Positions 24,612 to 37,000 of a DNA stretch of 64,000 nucleotides are shown here, piece by piece. A program made the position numbers and the translations under genes. Position 1 is the stretch's first letter. The number at the start of each line of letters is the position of its first letter. Location: assembly GCA_028551475.1 (NCBI GenBank), contig CM052356.1, forward strand, positions 21,479,884 to 21,543,883, written 5' to 3'. This DNA is from Casuarina equisetifolia. Taxonomy: Eukaryota > Streptophyta > Magnoliopsida > Fagales > Casuarinaceae. Below the pieces are notes generated by a model. It searched no databases, was not told the origin of the DNA, and was given only the letters and a program-made list of their open reading frames with translations.

Positions 24612-24828
24612 TGTAAGAAAAGGTGAAAACAGGAGAAAGGCCAGAGATGTGCAACTGAAATTCTGTATTATGCTTGCTTGAGAAATTGTACAAGTAACCT
24701 ATTACATTTATAGTGAAACAACCTAGCTAATATAGGAAACCATATTTACAACATAAATATAATATATTGAGCATTATTCTAGTGCTCAATATGACAATGT
24801 GGTAGGTAGGATTCTGTGTACATTAACA
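24612..24828 (-). repeat. copia 5' LTR
   Basis: The pair of 9641-9857. It is followed on the + strand by the target duplication CATAG (24829-24833). Confidence 0.95.
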
Positions 24829-24833
24829 CATAG

Positions 24834-24894
24834 GTTAGGTGTAGAGATTGTACATTGCTCTTTGGTGCAGATCCAATACAATATAGGTCATACA
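24834..24894 (+). repeat. Probable remainder of the old copia LTR interrupted at 9,640
   Basis: After CATAG the sequence continues as a typical LTR end (AGATCCAATACAATATAGG, then CATACA). Joined to 9487-9640 it would give an LTR near 215 bp. The right end is a guess from a CA dinucleotide. Confidence 0.35.
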
Positions 24895-25729
24895 ATTTGT
24901 TGCTTTTGATCTCTTTTTCTTTGAGTCCTCAATTATACGTTTTGTGACAAAGAGAAAAGGATATTGAAAGAAGGTGTTAACTAAAACTGGCACAAAAAAA
25001 TTTAAGTCAAAACTAATTTCTTTGGACATCAATTTAGATGTTCTTGACGGTTCGACAATGGCAATAATCATTTTCAGGAGATTATAAGCATATGATTTAA
25101 CGTCACATATAGAGTCCGTACTCTTAAACAGATGTATTTTTCTTTGTTATGATAAATGTAAAAAATAAAAAAAGGTATATTATTACGTCGGTGCTGTCTA
25201 ACGCTGAGGTCCTGCCCTTTCTAGGTTGTAACAGTCTCGTATACAAAAAAGAGCCGTAGAACTCTGATTCGTGCTTGTATTCGTTTCGCGGGGGCTCTTG
25301 ATTTTAGGAAACAAATGCCTAAGATGTAATTATTGAACATAATACGATGGCTACTCCTTGGAAGGGAAAGAAAGCTCGTTAAAAATCAGTTGAGTTCATT
25401 ATTATTTTTATTATTGAGTTTCCAAACTTTTGTAAGGAGGATTTCCCCTCCAATTCATTTAATTTTTTCATTATTGTGAAAGATTGTGAATAAATTGGAA
25501 TTACGAGGTCGTAATAATCCATAAAGTGACACTTAGTCTCAATGGAATGTGAAGGGCCACCAGTGTTTAATTATCATTGCAATACATGAAAATAAGTCAA
25601 TAAGAATATGTTCCAGCTGGATTTTCGATTATAAAGCTCATCCCTATCCTTACACACAAGTACGACATAAAGAAATTTGCTGCAAATATAATTTGTTAAC
25701 AAAGATCAGACAAATCTCTAAAGAGTAGA

Positions 25730-25910
25730 CTTCTATAGAAATGGAATAGTTTGTGAAGTTCCCAATCAAAATGCTATAAAAGTCTACAACGTCACAAACT
25801 ATTCCATTTCTATAGAAGTTGTAGACTTCTATAGATATGGAATAGTTTGTTAAGGTAAACATCTTTTGCATTTTGATTGGGAACTTCTATAGAAATGGAA
25901 TAATTTGTGA
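25730..25910. repeat. Cluster of four 27-bp repeats, one inverted (fold-back)
   Basis: The unit CTTCTATAGAAATGGAATAG plus TTTGTGA occurs at 25730-25756 (+), as a perfect inverted copy at 25792-25818 (-), and as near-perfect copies at 25826-25852 (+) and 25884-25910 (+). The flanking 13-mer CCCAATCAAAATG (25761-25773) also has an inverted copy at 25869-25881, and TAAACATCTTTTGC (25856-25869) has one at 25961-25974. Transcripts could form long hairpins. Confidence 0.85.
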
Positions 25911-28900
25911 AGTTGTAGACTTTTGTTGCGTAGTATTAGGTAAGCTGCAGAAAAAAAGATGCAAAAGATGTTTATGTTGAGAATGGAAGTGTATAATTAT
26001 TTGCACGGAATGAGTGCAAATGTACCATGATTTTAAGTTAGGGATGAAAGTATAAATTCAAATAAGGAGAGTAAAGTTTTGGGGTATAGAAACAAAATTA
26101 GCACAAGTCATGGAAAGTAAGGTTTTGGTAATAAAATAGAGGATAAAGAAGACATAAAGAAGTTGAATTTATCATAATTAGTAGAATTGTGAAACATGAC
26201 TCAAGTTGTTTGTTCAAGAGTTAGAATGAAACAAAGTGGAATATATTACAAAGACTAATGTTGACTTGATTCCTAGTAATTTGGTGTTAGAGATGAAGGA
26301 GATACTTATGGGTATTTTTTTTTTGTGTGAATATATAAGTTTTATTTATAACATTAGAAGTACATAAGTTGAAAGGCATATTCTAATGTTTACAAACTTG
26401 ACTTTAGATATGAGGAGATTAGAGCAAAGAGCCTCCAACTTTCACACAACAAATATTTATATTTATGGGTTGATTTTATATTTCTGAATCAAGATGCTCT
26501 CTTATGTACAACTTTTTGTAATAATAGTTTTGTTTTGAAATTACTTTTGGTTTTGTTCAATTGATATGAAATAAATACAAGTAAAGAAAGATAGTTTAAG
26601 AAGTCTAACAAATATATATATTATTTTATTGTCCTAATTATCTATGATAATTCTACATTCTATCATCTAATAAGATGAGGAAGACCATTTTGTATGAGGA
26701 TATTATGTCAAATCAAACATAAAATAGGTTGATGTTGTGACCTATTTTCCATGTGAGATTCACAAGAAAACATAATATAAGTTGATTAGAGTCATCAAGA
26801 GAGAACATCTATTGTATGAAATTTATATTTCCAAACAAGCCAATTAATAAAACTATGTTTGCTAATGTCATTAATTTAAATCAAATCATGCCAATCCACT
26901 ACTTCATCAACTTGTCATAACTTCTCGTACATTTCTTTGGAATGATAATACAACTTGGAAATGATATTTATGGATACTTGGAAGTAAAGTGATGATATAT
27001 TTGGACTGCAAGTAGACTCTTTCGATCTATGTTTTTAGAAGTTTTAGCTGGGAATTCAATGATCTCTAAACCTTAGAGAGTTGATTCTGTCAGTGTCATC
27101 AGTGCAATCAAGTATCGTAAATAAAGATAGCACTACTGCTTGGATGGAGGAGTAGTTTCGGTGAGTGCAATCTTTGGAGATTTGGGTCATCTCTTCAACT
27201 CAAGAATGGTTGCAAGAGATGGGGAAACGCATATAGTTGATGTTGTAAATGACTCAAGCTGAGTTGGCAAAGCAAGTGATGGCCGGATGGGCATGGCAGA
27301 TTCCTACAGTTCTTTCTCCTGTCGACCTAACTTTATTTAGAAGTTCTTGAAATATGATCCAAACGTACGAAAAATACATCTCTAACCTCCCTTACTTTAC
27401 ACTGAATCTTTTTGTTTCCTGACTTCGCATCTCTATCACCTAGAAACCAAGAAGCCCTGGTTCTGTCCACAAACCGTAGCCCATTATCCCATCTTGGTTC
27501 CTCTCTCGCACAGAAGACCAGGGCAATCCAACTGAATATCAGCCTCCACGTCCAGCCATGATGCTGGTCTGGCTGAGACAAATATGTTATTGGGTTTGAC
27601 TTTTTTGGGCCTACGAAAACGAGCATGGTCCAGTCTAGCCTAGAAGAGGAGATGGACCTCATCTTTGACGCCCAAAGTTGCAATGGGGGATTCCTTACGC
27701 TAAACATTTAGGTGCGAAACAACGGTATAATTTGTGCTGAGTCTCAGATCTCCAACCAAGAAAGAAAACTAGTTTTCAATTATGAATGTGAAATGCCGCT
27801 CTCCCTTACTGTTTTCTATAACGAAATTCGATTCTTGGCTTGGATTTCAATGCATATATTTGTGAGATAGCTTGAAATTGTTTTCTGTTATAGATGAATT
27901 CAAGGAGAACTAGATTGTGACAGAACTTACTTTATTCCAAATTTTATGCATAACATAATTAACAACTTTATAAATTGATCAATTGTATATTGAAATTAAG
28001 CAAAAAATTAAAACACTCTATGTGGTTTCTTGTGTTTCAATTTAGTGAACAGGTTTTTAATTTTAATAATCGCATCTTTAGACCCAGCCCTAGTTTCATA
28101 AAGATTTACTGTCAACTAATCATCTAATGAATAAAAGGTGTACCACATTTTATTATTAAGTTGGTGATACATTATTTGCATCTATGCATAATTTTTCAAC
28201 TATATTTTTCTCTAAGAAAACTTTATCAATAGAAAGGTTCAACACCTCGATATTGAGGAAAGAACCTTAGTTTCAACCACTTTAGTTACTTTATTCTCCG
28301 TTCAACTTTTGCATCAAAGTTTTCTTCTTTATCTTTTCGGGTTCCATGTTAACGGAAGTATTATGGAAATGATCCATCATACAAAAACATAAATGCATAC
28401 ATCAAGTTATAAATACACAAGAAACATAAATTTAAAATGAGTTGGATAAATTAGTATATGTCTACTATCACCACAATAACTACTAGCCATTTCTTCTCTT
28501 ATTAAGTTTTTCTAAAAAATTACAATGTTATTATTTACAAAATCCATACACAACTCACATATGGTCAAATACCGGCAATCAGCCCACAAAAAAACAAAGG
28601 ATTTCAAATTAAAAAAAAAAAAAGGTCTCCACACAAAGTCGACCAAAAAAGGGAATTTCGAAATCCCTTTCTTAAACAGAAATCTCCGTGAAATCACCAT
28701 CAATCCGGCTTAACTCAAATTCAATTGCTGCCCTCATAATATGATGCAATTATACTCGTTGTTTTCATAATGCGGTGCAGAACTTCTTTTCAAATTTGTT
28801 CATAAACTTTATTTTTAAATTAATTAAAAAACTCTAGGACATACTTAAAATTTACATGATATTATCTTAAAATATATCTAAGATAAGATATACTTACTAA

Positions 28901-29129
28901 CTACCAACAATATGAATATAGTAGTTGGTTTATATGTTTGCCCTCACCTCTATCTACACTGATTCTAAGTATGTCCTGTGAAGTAGAATGGCACGATTAC
29001 CTACTTATTGTTACAAATTGCTAGCAAGAAGAAAATTATCTTACAAAAGAAAAATAGGCTACCTAACCTGCAATGCATAATTCGCGACAACAATTTGACG
29101 GCCACACGATTGGGATCTCAAAAAGAAAG

Positions 29130-29298
29130 GAAGAATCCAACGACACAAACCGATAGAGAATGAAAGAAATATTAAAGAAATTTTGATGTGTGAAGGTTCA
29201 CACTTCTTTTGTGAAGAATCCAAAGCGGCAAACCCATAGAGAGTATGAAAGAAATATTGTGAAAATTTTCACTCGTGAAACGCTCATACTTCCTTTGT
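29130..29298. repeat. Imperfect tandem repeat, two units of 83-86 bp
   Basis: Both units start GAAGAATCCAA and share ATAGAGA, GAAAGAAATATT and a final ACTTC-TTTTGT stretch. Divergence is considerable. Confidence 0.6.
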
Positions 29299-32200
29299 CT
29301 ACCAAATAGTAAAAAGGTCTTCTTGATTCCCCCTAAAATAAAATCATTTGGACCTCCTTGATGTTATTATAAGAAGCTTCTGTGAAGGTTAAGATCATTT
29401 AATCTTCTTCAAACCCTTGCCTTTGTACACCTAGAATTGGATTTTGAACAAAATTATAATCGACAAGTCTAAATAACATCAGACATAATAGAACAGCTCT
29501 ACGTGTGCCAGAACCACCATGTTAGCTTGACTAATGTGGAAAGATGACAACTAGATCGTTGCCAATACTTGGTTTTAGGGACCTCCAGACTCAGCAAATG
29601 GGTAGGCCATTGAAATGCACCAACGCTTTCGATCCGATTATTAATTAGTTTCCCGGTAACAAAACCAATCAATTTGAGAGAGCCTGAGGTCTGAGAAGTG
29701 CAGAGTTGGCATTGTGATGGAAGATGGAGAAAACTAATGGTAGCGAAAGATGGGGGAGATAAACAAAGAGGCAAAGAAAAAACCAAAAATAATGACCACT
29801 TACTATAGAAAAATTGGCAAGTGAGACAACAAACTTTGAGTAGAGTAAATAATTGAGACTAAAGGTGACGAGGACAATGAAGCACTACAATGATTAGAGA
29901 GAGAAGAAGAAAAGTATGATAGAGAATAAAGGCAATGGAAATGCATAAAATAAGACTTCTAGTCACAATATTTTAGACTAATAAAAGTGAAACCATATGT
30001 CTACGTTTATCTTTTAATTGTTCGTCAAGTCAAGTATGTTGGGTAACCAGCCAAACGGCTAGAAATTCTATGGTTGGAAATGCCTTCCCCTTGACAGCTT
30101 GATTGACTGGAGAATACTGAACTCACCCAACCTAGTCCGTAGAGTTTATTAATTGGTGTCATTGCCGATCCCCAATCCAATGAACAGTATTAATTCTTAG
30201 CAGGGAGTATGGCATCCCCATTTGTAATTTCTTCGAGCATAAAAGGATGGCTCCATGGCCAGCTCTACAGCAAAGATCAGCTGTGAGCCACCTTGTCCGG
30301 AGGGATGAAATTGCTTCAAAGTGTGGAAACGCCATGCACTCTTCGGTAAACTGAAGTCAAGGCCATGCGCCGATCTATCTATCACTCCTGCAGCGAAATA
30401 CAGGATCATTCATGAAAGAAAACTGTTTTCTTCTAATTACAATGCAGCATAGTGGCTTGTTGCTCTGTCGGTCGGTTGGTGATTTCTTAAAATCTCAATT
30501 ATGTAAAACCACAGAATTCAATCATTGCTAGTAACTTTATCAATAGACTCATGGCAATTGTTCATTGATCCCACACCTTTTTTCTTCTTGATAGGATAGA
30601 TGACAGGACACGCGGGCTGTGGAAATGGGACTGAGACATAGCAATTATTTTAGGGAAGTGGTCAAGTCAGTAAAGGTTCATTTGCACGTGGGCCACGAAC
30701 GATTGTCGAGGCAAATATTAAGCTATTGACTACTGTTTACAGGAAGTCAAGAAGATATGCTGTAGAAGTCGGAAACTGTAAATGATGACAGGGAATTCTT
30801 AAGTCTCTGCGGACCCTTTTGCTTTTCCTTTGTTCGGCAACTTTTGTAGCTGGACCCGGCGCCCTCCCCTTCGACATTGAAGCAACGTAGCTAAAATGCC
30901 GTGGGCATCACTCCAGTGATTCTTTACTTACTACCGCCAGGGTGAAAGCAGATGCAACTTATGTTAAAGAAGGTGCAAGCTTTTTTCTTGGATGCTCCAA
31001 CATTCCATCCTACCCACCCGATGGACTTGGCTCAGAGCTTAAAAACACTTGGTTACATGAATGAACTTGTTTCGAGCTCTTGAAAGGTACACAGAGAACG
31101 GTGAACACAGTCTTGATTAAAGTGGAACCCAGCGTTTGTTATTAAACGTTAATTTTTCATGGTGTCGGTGATCGTCCGAGTGGAAATTTTTTCCAGCAAA
31201 GCACCACTAAGATCCCCTTCTTTTTATCCTGAGAAGGCCTTTATTCTTGGAGCCTTTCTTTCTCAGCAACATTGTTTTGTCTACCTCGGTGTCTGCTTTC
31301 CGATTATTTAAATACCCAGTTCTTGCTTTATCTCTGGTTTCTTCTCCGAGAAAGCGGACATTAGTTGCTTTATCCTGCTCTGAGATATGCTCCCATTTAC
31401 AAATCTCCACCCTTGCAATTATTGAAAGCAAAATGGGTCCGCTCAATCCTTTTCATGTAAAAACCATGATTTGGCAATTCTTTATTTATTTTTATATACT
31501 TAGATTCTTTTTATGCGAATTTCTTTGATTCCCGTGTACGAGAAACGAGAATAACGTGGGAGGGTCCTCGTACGATTGGACGACACAAACCGATTATTGG
31601 GTAGTTTTTGTTTGATATATTTTATTTGTGTCACCGACACCATTGACTAATGAATTGGCTGCCCACTCCATTGAGTATTTAAGAATATTCTTTTAGTCTC
31701 AAATTAAGTATCCTCTTATCACCTATGATGCATATCTTACTCCTTTAATTTTTTTTATTATGCTCTTTTAATAATACATATCGGATGAAAAAGCATTTCG
31801 GGTCGACTTTAACTTTTGAGATAACACTTAACAAACATATTCGTCTTTGATGACGCATGGTTGCATAGCTAAGAATTGGCCACGAAACATGACTTTATGG
31901 AACCCGGGTGACCAGAAAGTCCCCTCAACATGACCATCTATGGAGAAAGAGAGAGTTAATCTCCTTGTACTCGATTCAGAATCACGAACCAAAAGCTATA
32001 CGCTGCCTTTTGTATGAAAATACGTAGATAGCATTATTGGGATGGAAGCATTACATCACACAATCACATATGCACAAATTAAGTATAAAAGACACACAAA
32101 ACACAAAATTTTGAGTGACTCATTCAAGTCTATTTTATGTTCTTATCATTGGTATATTTATCAGTCCCTCCTTTTTATTAGGACATCATCTCAAGAGATT

Positions 32201-32635
32201 ACAAGTATTGTCTTCTCTCTTTTGATTTGACTGCTTCATGTCCTCTTACACCAAGTCTCTCCCAAGACAACTTCTTAAGGGCTACATGAAAACAGTAAGA
32301 AAATTAACCTAAGAAAAATGTTCCAATATTGTCTTAATCACCTAATTTAATTCCAAATACATTTTAGGGGCTAAAAGGATACATTTTATCCTTATTATTT
32401 ATTAGAAATCCGAACAAGCACCATGATTTACCATAGCCCTCTAATTTTTATTTTTTATTTTTATTTTTTTTAAAAGGAAGGGAGAAGCCCCGAGATTGAA
32501 AAGTGTCAAGAAAGACAGATAAGGATTAGTAAGCATACCAATAACTTACTTAGAGGTTACAAGATTCGTACTCAGCCCAGACATAATAAAAAGATTTATA
32601 CTCGCACTACTTTCTTCACTGCGACACCTTTGTAG

Positions 32636-32641
32636 TATAAA
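32636..32641 (+). promoter_or_regulatory. TATA box of the first LRR gene
   Basis: TATAAA ahead of the gene predicts transcription from about 32,665. The in-frame ATG at 32,644 would then lie outside the transcript, which favours ATG 32,704 as the start. Confidence 0.6.
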
Positions 32642-32703
32642 GAGTGGTGCATTTCTTCTGCTTTGCACAAACCTTCCTTTCATCTACCTGTACTCTCGCA
32701 AAG

Positions 32704-34065
32704 ATGTTTCCTAGAGAACTGACTGTAGCTCTGTTCATCCTTTGCTCCTCTTTCTTGCATACACATGCCCAACCTGCTCAATGTCCACCACAAACATGTC
32801 CTCTAGTATCAAAACCAGCTTATCCTAATCCTTTGATTCGTTTCACCCGCCCGCGACCTCCACTGTACCCACCTACACTCCGTCTGATGCCCCGTCGCCC
32901 AGCAAACAATCCTGGACCCCTGTCTAATAGAGCCAGAATTGTGTTCATCACCCAGGAGCTGAAAAGGAACATCACGTACGACCCTCAAAACTACACCGGC
33001 ACCTGGGTTGGCAACAACTACTGTCGCTACAAGGGGTTCTTTTGTGACACTGTGCCTGACTTGAACATTACTGGACTCGCTGCTATTGTCTTCAATGGCG
33101 CAAGGTTTGGCGGCCCCTTCTTAAACTTTTATCGCTTTATCCGTAACTTGCCGGATATAGCTATCTTCCACGCCAACTCCAACAACTTCAGTGGCACAAT
33201 TTATCCAAATCTCAACAAGTTACGCTATTTATACGAGCTCGATCTGAGTAACAACAAGTTCCTTGGAGGATTCCCGGCTAGTGTCCTCGGTGCCACCAAT
33301 CTAACTTTTGTGGACCTTCGGTACAATACGTATGCTGGGGCAGTCCCTCCTCGGTTATTCAACATCGACACGGACGTGTTGTTCATCAACAACAACGGGT
33401 TCAATCGGACAATTCCAGCTGCCACATTCGGCAACACACCAGCACTCTACCTCACCCTAGCCAACAACAAGTTCACTGGTCCAATCCCACGAAGTATTGG
33501 TCGAGCTTGGAGGACTCTACTAGAGGTGCTCTTCTTGAACAACAGGTTGACAGGTTGTCTCCCATTTGAAATCGGGTACTTGATCAAGGCCACTGTGTTC
33601 GACGTGGGAGGCAATCTCTTGACGGGTCCGATTCCGCAGTCATTTGGGTGCTTGTGGAAGTTAGAGCTACTGAACCTTGCTCACAACCAGTTCTACGGGG
33701 AGATACCAGAGTCCGTGTGTAGGCTGCCGAATGCCTACAATTTTTCTCTCTCGTATAATTTCTTCACCCAAGTAGGGCCAGCATGCAGGAGGTTGATAAG
33801 GGCAAGAAGGCTTGACATCAGGAGGAACTGCGTTGCCGGGTTCCCGCAGCAGAGGCCTGCCGCCGAGTGTTCCCGTTTCTTCGCGAGGTCTAGAAGCTGC
33901 CCCCGACCGGATACTTTCAAGGTCGTTCCCTGTACCCTACGTACTCCTTCAGTCATAGCGTCGTTGGAAGACGAAGACGTAGAAGGCCAGGCTATTCCTT
34001 CAATTGACGAAATGACCCCCCCTTCACCTAGGACCTACTCTGCGCTCGCAAAGCCTCCCCATTGA
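32704..34065 (+). CDS. Secreted LRR protein, At4g06744-like (LRX-related), single exon
   Basis: A predicted cell-wall or apoplastic protein of 453 aa. The chosen start gives a clear signal peptide (residues 1-22, FILCSSFLHTHA). A Pro/Arg-rich stretch follows (RPRPPLYPP). An N-terminal LRR cap has the Cys pair NYCRYKGFFC. About ten plant-type LRRs follow (for example [18 protein letters not shown] and [14 protein letters not shown]). A Cys-rich C-terminal cap (RRNC, AECSRFF, RSCP, VVPC) is followed by an acidic tail ending SPRTYSALAKPPH. The family matches the LRR half of leucine-rich repeat extensins, which bind RALF peptides, but lacks the Ser-Pro extensin repeats. Ligand binding is inference from LRX proteins. 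It is a paralogue of the gene at 49,731. The frame is intact, without introns. Confidence 0.9.
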   Translation: MFPRELTVALFILCSSFLHTHAQPAQCPPQTCPLVSKPAYPNPLIRFTRPRPPLYPPTLRLMPRRPANNPGPLSNRARIVFITQELKRNITYDPQNYTGTWVGNNYCRYKGFFCDTVPDLNITGLAAIVFNGARFGGPFLNFYRFIRNLPDIAIFHANSNNFSGTIYPNLNKLRYLYELDLSNNKFLGGFPASVLGATNLTFVDLRYNTYAGAVPPRLFNIDTDVLFINNNGFNRTIPAATFGNTPALYLTLANNKFTGPIPRSIGRAWRTLLEVLFLNNRLTGCLPFEIGYLIKATVFDVGGNLLTGPIPQSFGCLWKLELLNLAHNQFYGEIPESVCRLPNAYNFSLSYNFFTQVGPACRRLIRARRLDIRRNCVAGFPQQRPAAECSRFFARSRSCPRPDTFKVVPCTLRTPSVIASLEDEDVEGQAIPSIDEMTPPSPRTYSALAKPPH

Positions 34066-37000
34066 TGATCTGATGGTATGTTTGCGTGATGAGTTAGTAA
34101 AGTTTGTGATAGAATAACATTATCCGATTAGTCTACTGCCCTAGTATGTGTGTTTGTTGTATGCGTCTGTTTGTGAGAAAGTTCAACTTCTATGTTAGTG
34201 CGCTAATTTGTTCCTGAATGTTGCAGCAGAGCTCGTGTTCTCTGCGCCTATCTTTTTTTTTTTTTTTTAATTTGTTCTTCTTTTTTTAGTTCTTATCTGA
34301 GCAAACAGACCGTTTGGGGTTTGATTGGTATGTAACTATTTATTGTGGATGTAGAAACTTTCGTCTTGAAATAAAACCATGGGGCCCGCCTTTCCCTTCT
34401 TTCTCGTCTTTTCCTGCGGAACAGAGAGAAGAGTACATAAATGTTGTGACATATATGTACATATACTTTTTGGATTGGACCGGCTGCAGGCTTTCATCTA
34501 CGTTTTGGAGGCCTGTCATCTTTCTAAACTTATGTGGACACATTTTGGCAAATCCCTTCCCAACCCACTAATCTAAAGATTTATTTATGAACGCAATTCC
34601 ACTCTAACGATCAAACCAATTCTTTTTTTTTTCCCCTCTTTCTCTTTGCTAAAAAGAAAGGGAGCAAATGTTGCACCTCGCTTCTAAAAGATAGTCGTCC
34701 ATAAGTAATTTTCCTATACTTGTAGCTTGTCCATGGACACAACTTGAGTTTTGGTAGTTGAGAGGATTTTTAGTTGGTAAAAATGCACGTGTTGCAACTA
34801 CATAAAAGTTCCTACCAGTCGTTAGCAACCTGATTATTCGACGACAGCTTAAATCAAATCATTGTCTCCAGATAATTTGATTTAAATCCTCACGGGACAC
34901 ACCCTTAAATGGCTGTCCCTTTTTTTTTTAAGGGAAAATTTTTCTGAAGTCCTAATTTCGTTAGATTATGTTTGGTATAGTTTGTGAATTTCTTTGAGAA
35001 AATATAGAGTTAGTCCCTAGTTTTTAATTTATTAAAAATCACTAAAAGAGATTGAAAGAATCACCAGACACCATTTCATCACTTTAAAAATTACTCTTTC
35101 AATAACTTTTTGATTTCTAATGAATTCTTGTCACATAATTTAGAAAAATCTTATAATCTTAACATAACAATTAAACTTTAACAGAATAAGACGTGAAAAT
35201 ATTTTTTTTAGAAAAAGCTTTCTATGAGGGTTTTTACATTTTTTTCACACGGTGGTTTCCCTAGTTTTCCATAGCACAAAGGCTCCCCTTGAAGATTTGT
35301 GACATGTGAAGAGCATAATCTACTTTAACAGCCTTTTCAAAGTGATGGAGACCTTCCTTTAACCTTTTGTCTTTCTTGTTTGATGATTTGAATTTGTCAC
35401 GGTTTGCAATTTCTAACACGGTCGCGACTCGTACCGACAATGTTTACAGAAATGTAGACCCTTCCTACGGTAATTTTGACTAGAGGTAATTGAGGTTTAA
35501 ATCAGATTATACGTATTACAGTGGCAAAAAGGGCACAAAATCCCTTGCTTTTGAAAGAAAGTGAAAACCGCTTATGTATCCCCTTGAAAATTAGAAAAAT
35601 CTTATAATTTTTTCAAAAATCTGAAGAAAAAGAAATTACTTGCCCCCTTCTTAAATTTGAAATAAATTGCCTTGTTTGCAAATATAAAAAATAATTGCGT
35701 TAAGAAATGAAAACTATTTGAGCTTTTCTTAAAATCTAGAAATTTCATCCTTGTAAAGCTTTTACACAAAAACAAAAGACGTTTTCTTTGATCTCTTTTT
35801 TTTGTGGTTAAAATATTGAAAGATAACTTTTAGACAATAGACATTTAATGATTTTCATTTCTGATCTGTATTACTAAACATTTTTCAAACACAAACTATG
35901 AGAAAAGGGTTCAGAAAATTTGTGACACTTTTTAAAAAATAAAAAATTGAAAAACACGTGTATTTTTATACTATGGATGCTAAGTTGTTACTTATAAGAA
36001 TGATCCAAAAATAACAATAAAAAAAGTGATTATACATTCATATTCCATTTAGGAAAGAAGTAGCCATTTAATGAAAAAAAAAAGTTGGGTAATTGTTTTG
36101 CAATCCTAGCAAGACATTAGAAGATGGCAAGAATGGAAGGATGACCATGAGTTACTTTTAAAGAAGGAAAAGTGGTAGTTATATAACTATATCTAACAAC
36201 GCAAAATATTTTACGTGAAAAAGACGGTAATGGATAAAGGAGTTGACACACAACTATCCTAGATTTTTTGTTCGTTTGGTTTTATCAATTTTAATTTTCT
36301 AGAAATTCGTTTTAATTTTTGCTCTCTAGAAAAATATCATTTTAAAAGAATGAAAATAAAATCACTCTAAACCTATAGAAATTACTTTTACATTATCAAA
36401 CACGATTTTCAATACTCATTCTTTAATAAACTTTTTCAAAAAATAAAACTCCAAAACATTTTAAAAGATTTTACCAAATACAAAGAATTAATTTCCAAAA
36501 CTTCAGATATGGCACATACTTTAATTTCCTTCCACGACTTCTTCCCAATTTCCTCCATCACTTTTAGAATACTTTTCGTTCTTTTTTTTTTTTTGGTGAG
36601 AAATGCAAAAGTAAGTGATATATTTTATTTCATGGTTGCTTAACCTGGTGTTGGCAAAAGGAAATCAACAGCCTAAAGAAAATTTATTGTGCAATCATGG
36701 CCAATATAAAAGAGAAATTTAGTTACTTAAATGAAAGAAAAGAAATAGTAGTATAATCATCTCAACAAGACACTAAAGTGTGATAAAGACAAAAGAGAAG
36801 AAGTAACCATACAATCACCCCCTATACGAAGAAAGTAATGGTTAAATGTTACCTCTTATGTAGTTAAGAATTTTATGCAACCATCCTCGAAAAAGAAACA
36901 AAGTAACTGTTCACTTACCCCTAATGAAGAAATCGGTAGACATGTGACTATGTGTTGACCTTTTGTTTTTCTTTTTAGTTTTATATATTTTAAGTATTTT

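Larger units (their letters stand above)
9641..24828 (-). mobile_element. Ty1/copia retrotransposon with 217-bp LTRs, itself interrupted by an Athila-type element
   Basis: LTRs at 9641-9857 and 24612-24828, both 217 bp, with about 15 differences by eye (12 transitions, 3 transversions, near 7%). They are flanked by the 5-bp target duplication CATAG (9636-9640 and 24829-24833). Next to the right LTR the minus strand starts TGGTATTCCAGCC, a weak match to the Met-tRNA primer site. Next to the left LTR is the polypurine tract TTGAGGGGGAG (9858-9869). Removing the Athila element (10,125-20,007 plus one target copy) leaves a copia of about 5.3 kb with gag, integrase, RT and RNase H in copia order, all broken by stops and frameshifts. 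Confidence 0.95.
24895..32635. other. Long gene-free AT-rich region
   Basis: No family-level coding signal on either strand. The longest minus frame (27,333-27,707, 124 codons) shows no recognisable domain and no homologue I know. The repeats inside are listed separately. Stretches near 30,190-30,420 and 31,200-31,450 have fairly open minus frames of unknown meaning. Confidence 0.5.

Noticed and set aside
25730..25910. CRISPR-like spaced repeats
   Set aside because: Only four copies, one inverted, with uneven spacing, in a plant genome.
27333..27707. 124-codon minus frame
   Set aside because: No recognisable domain, no splice or promoter context, and an atypical composition; chance cannot be excluded.
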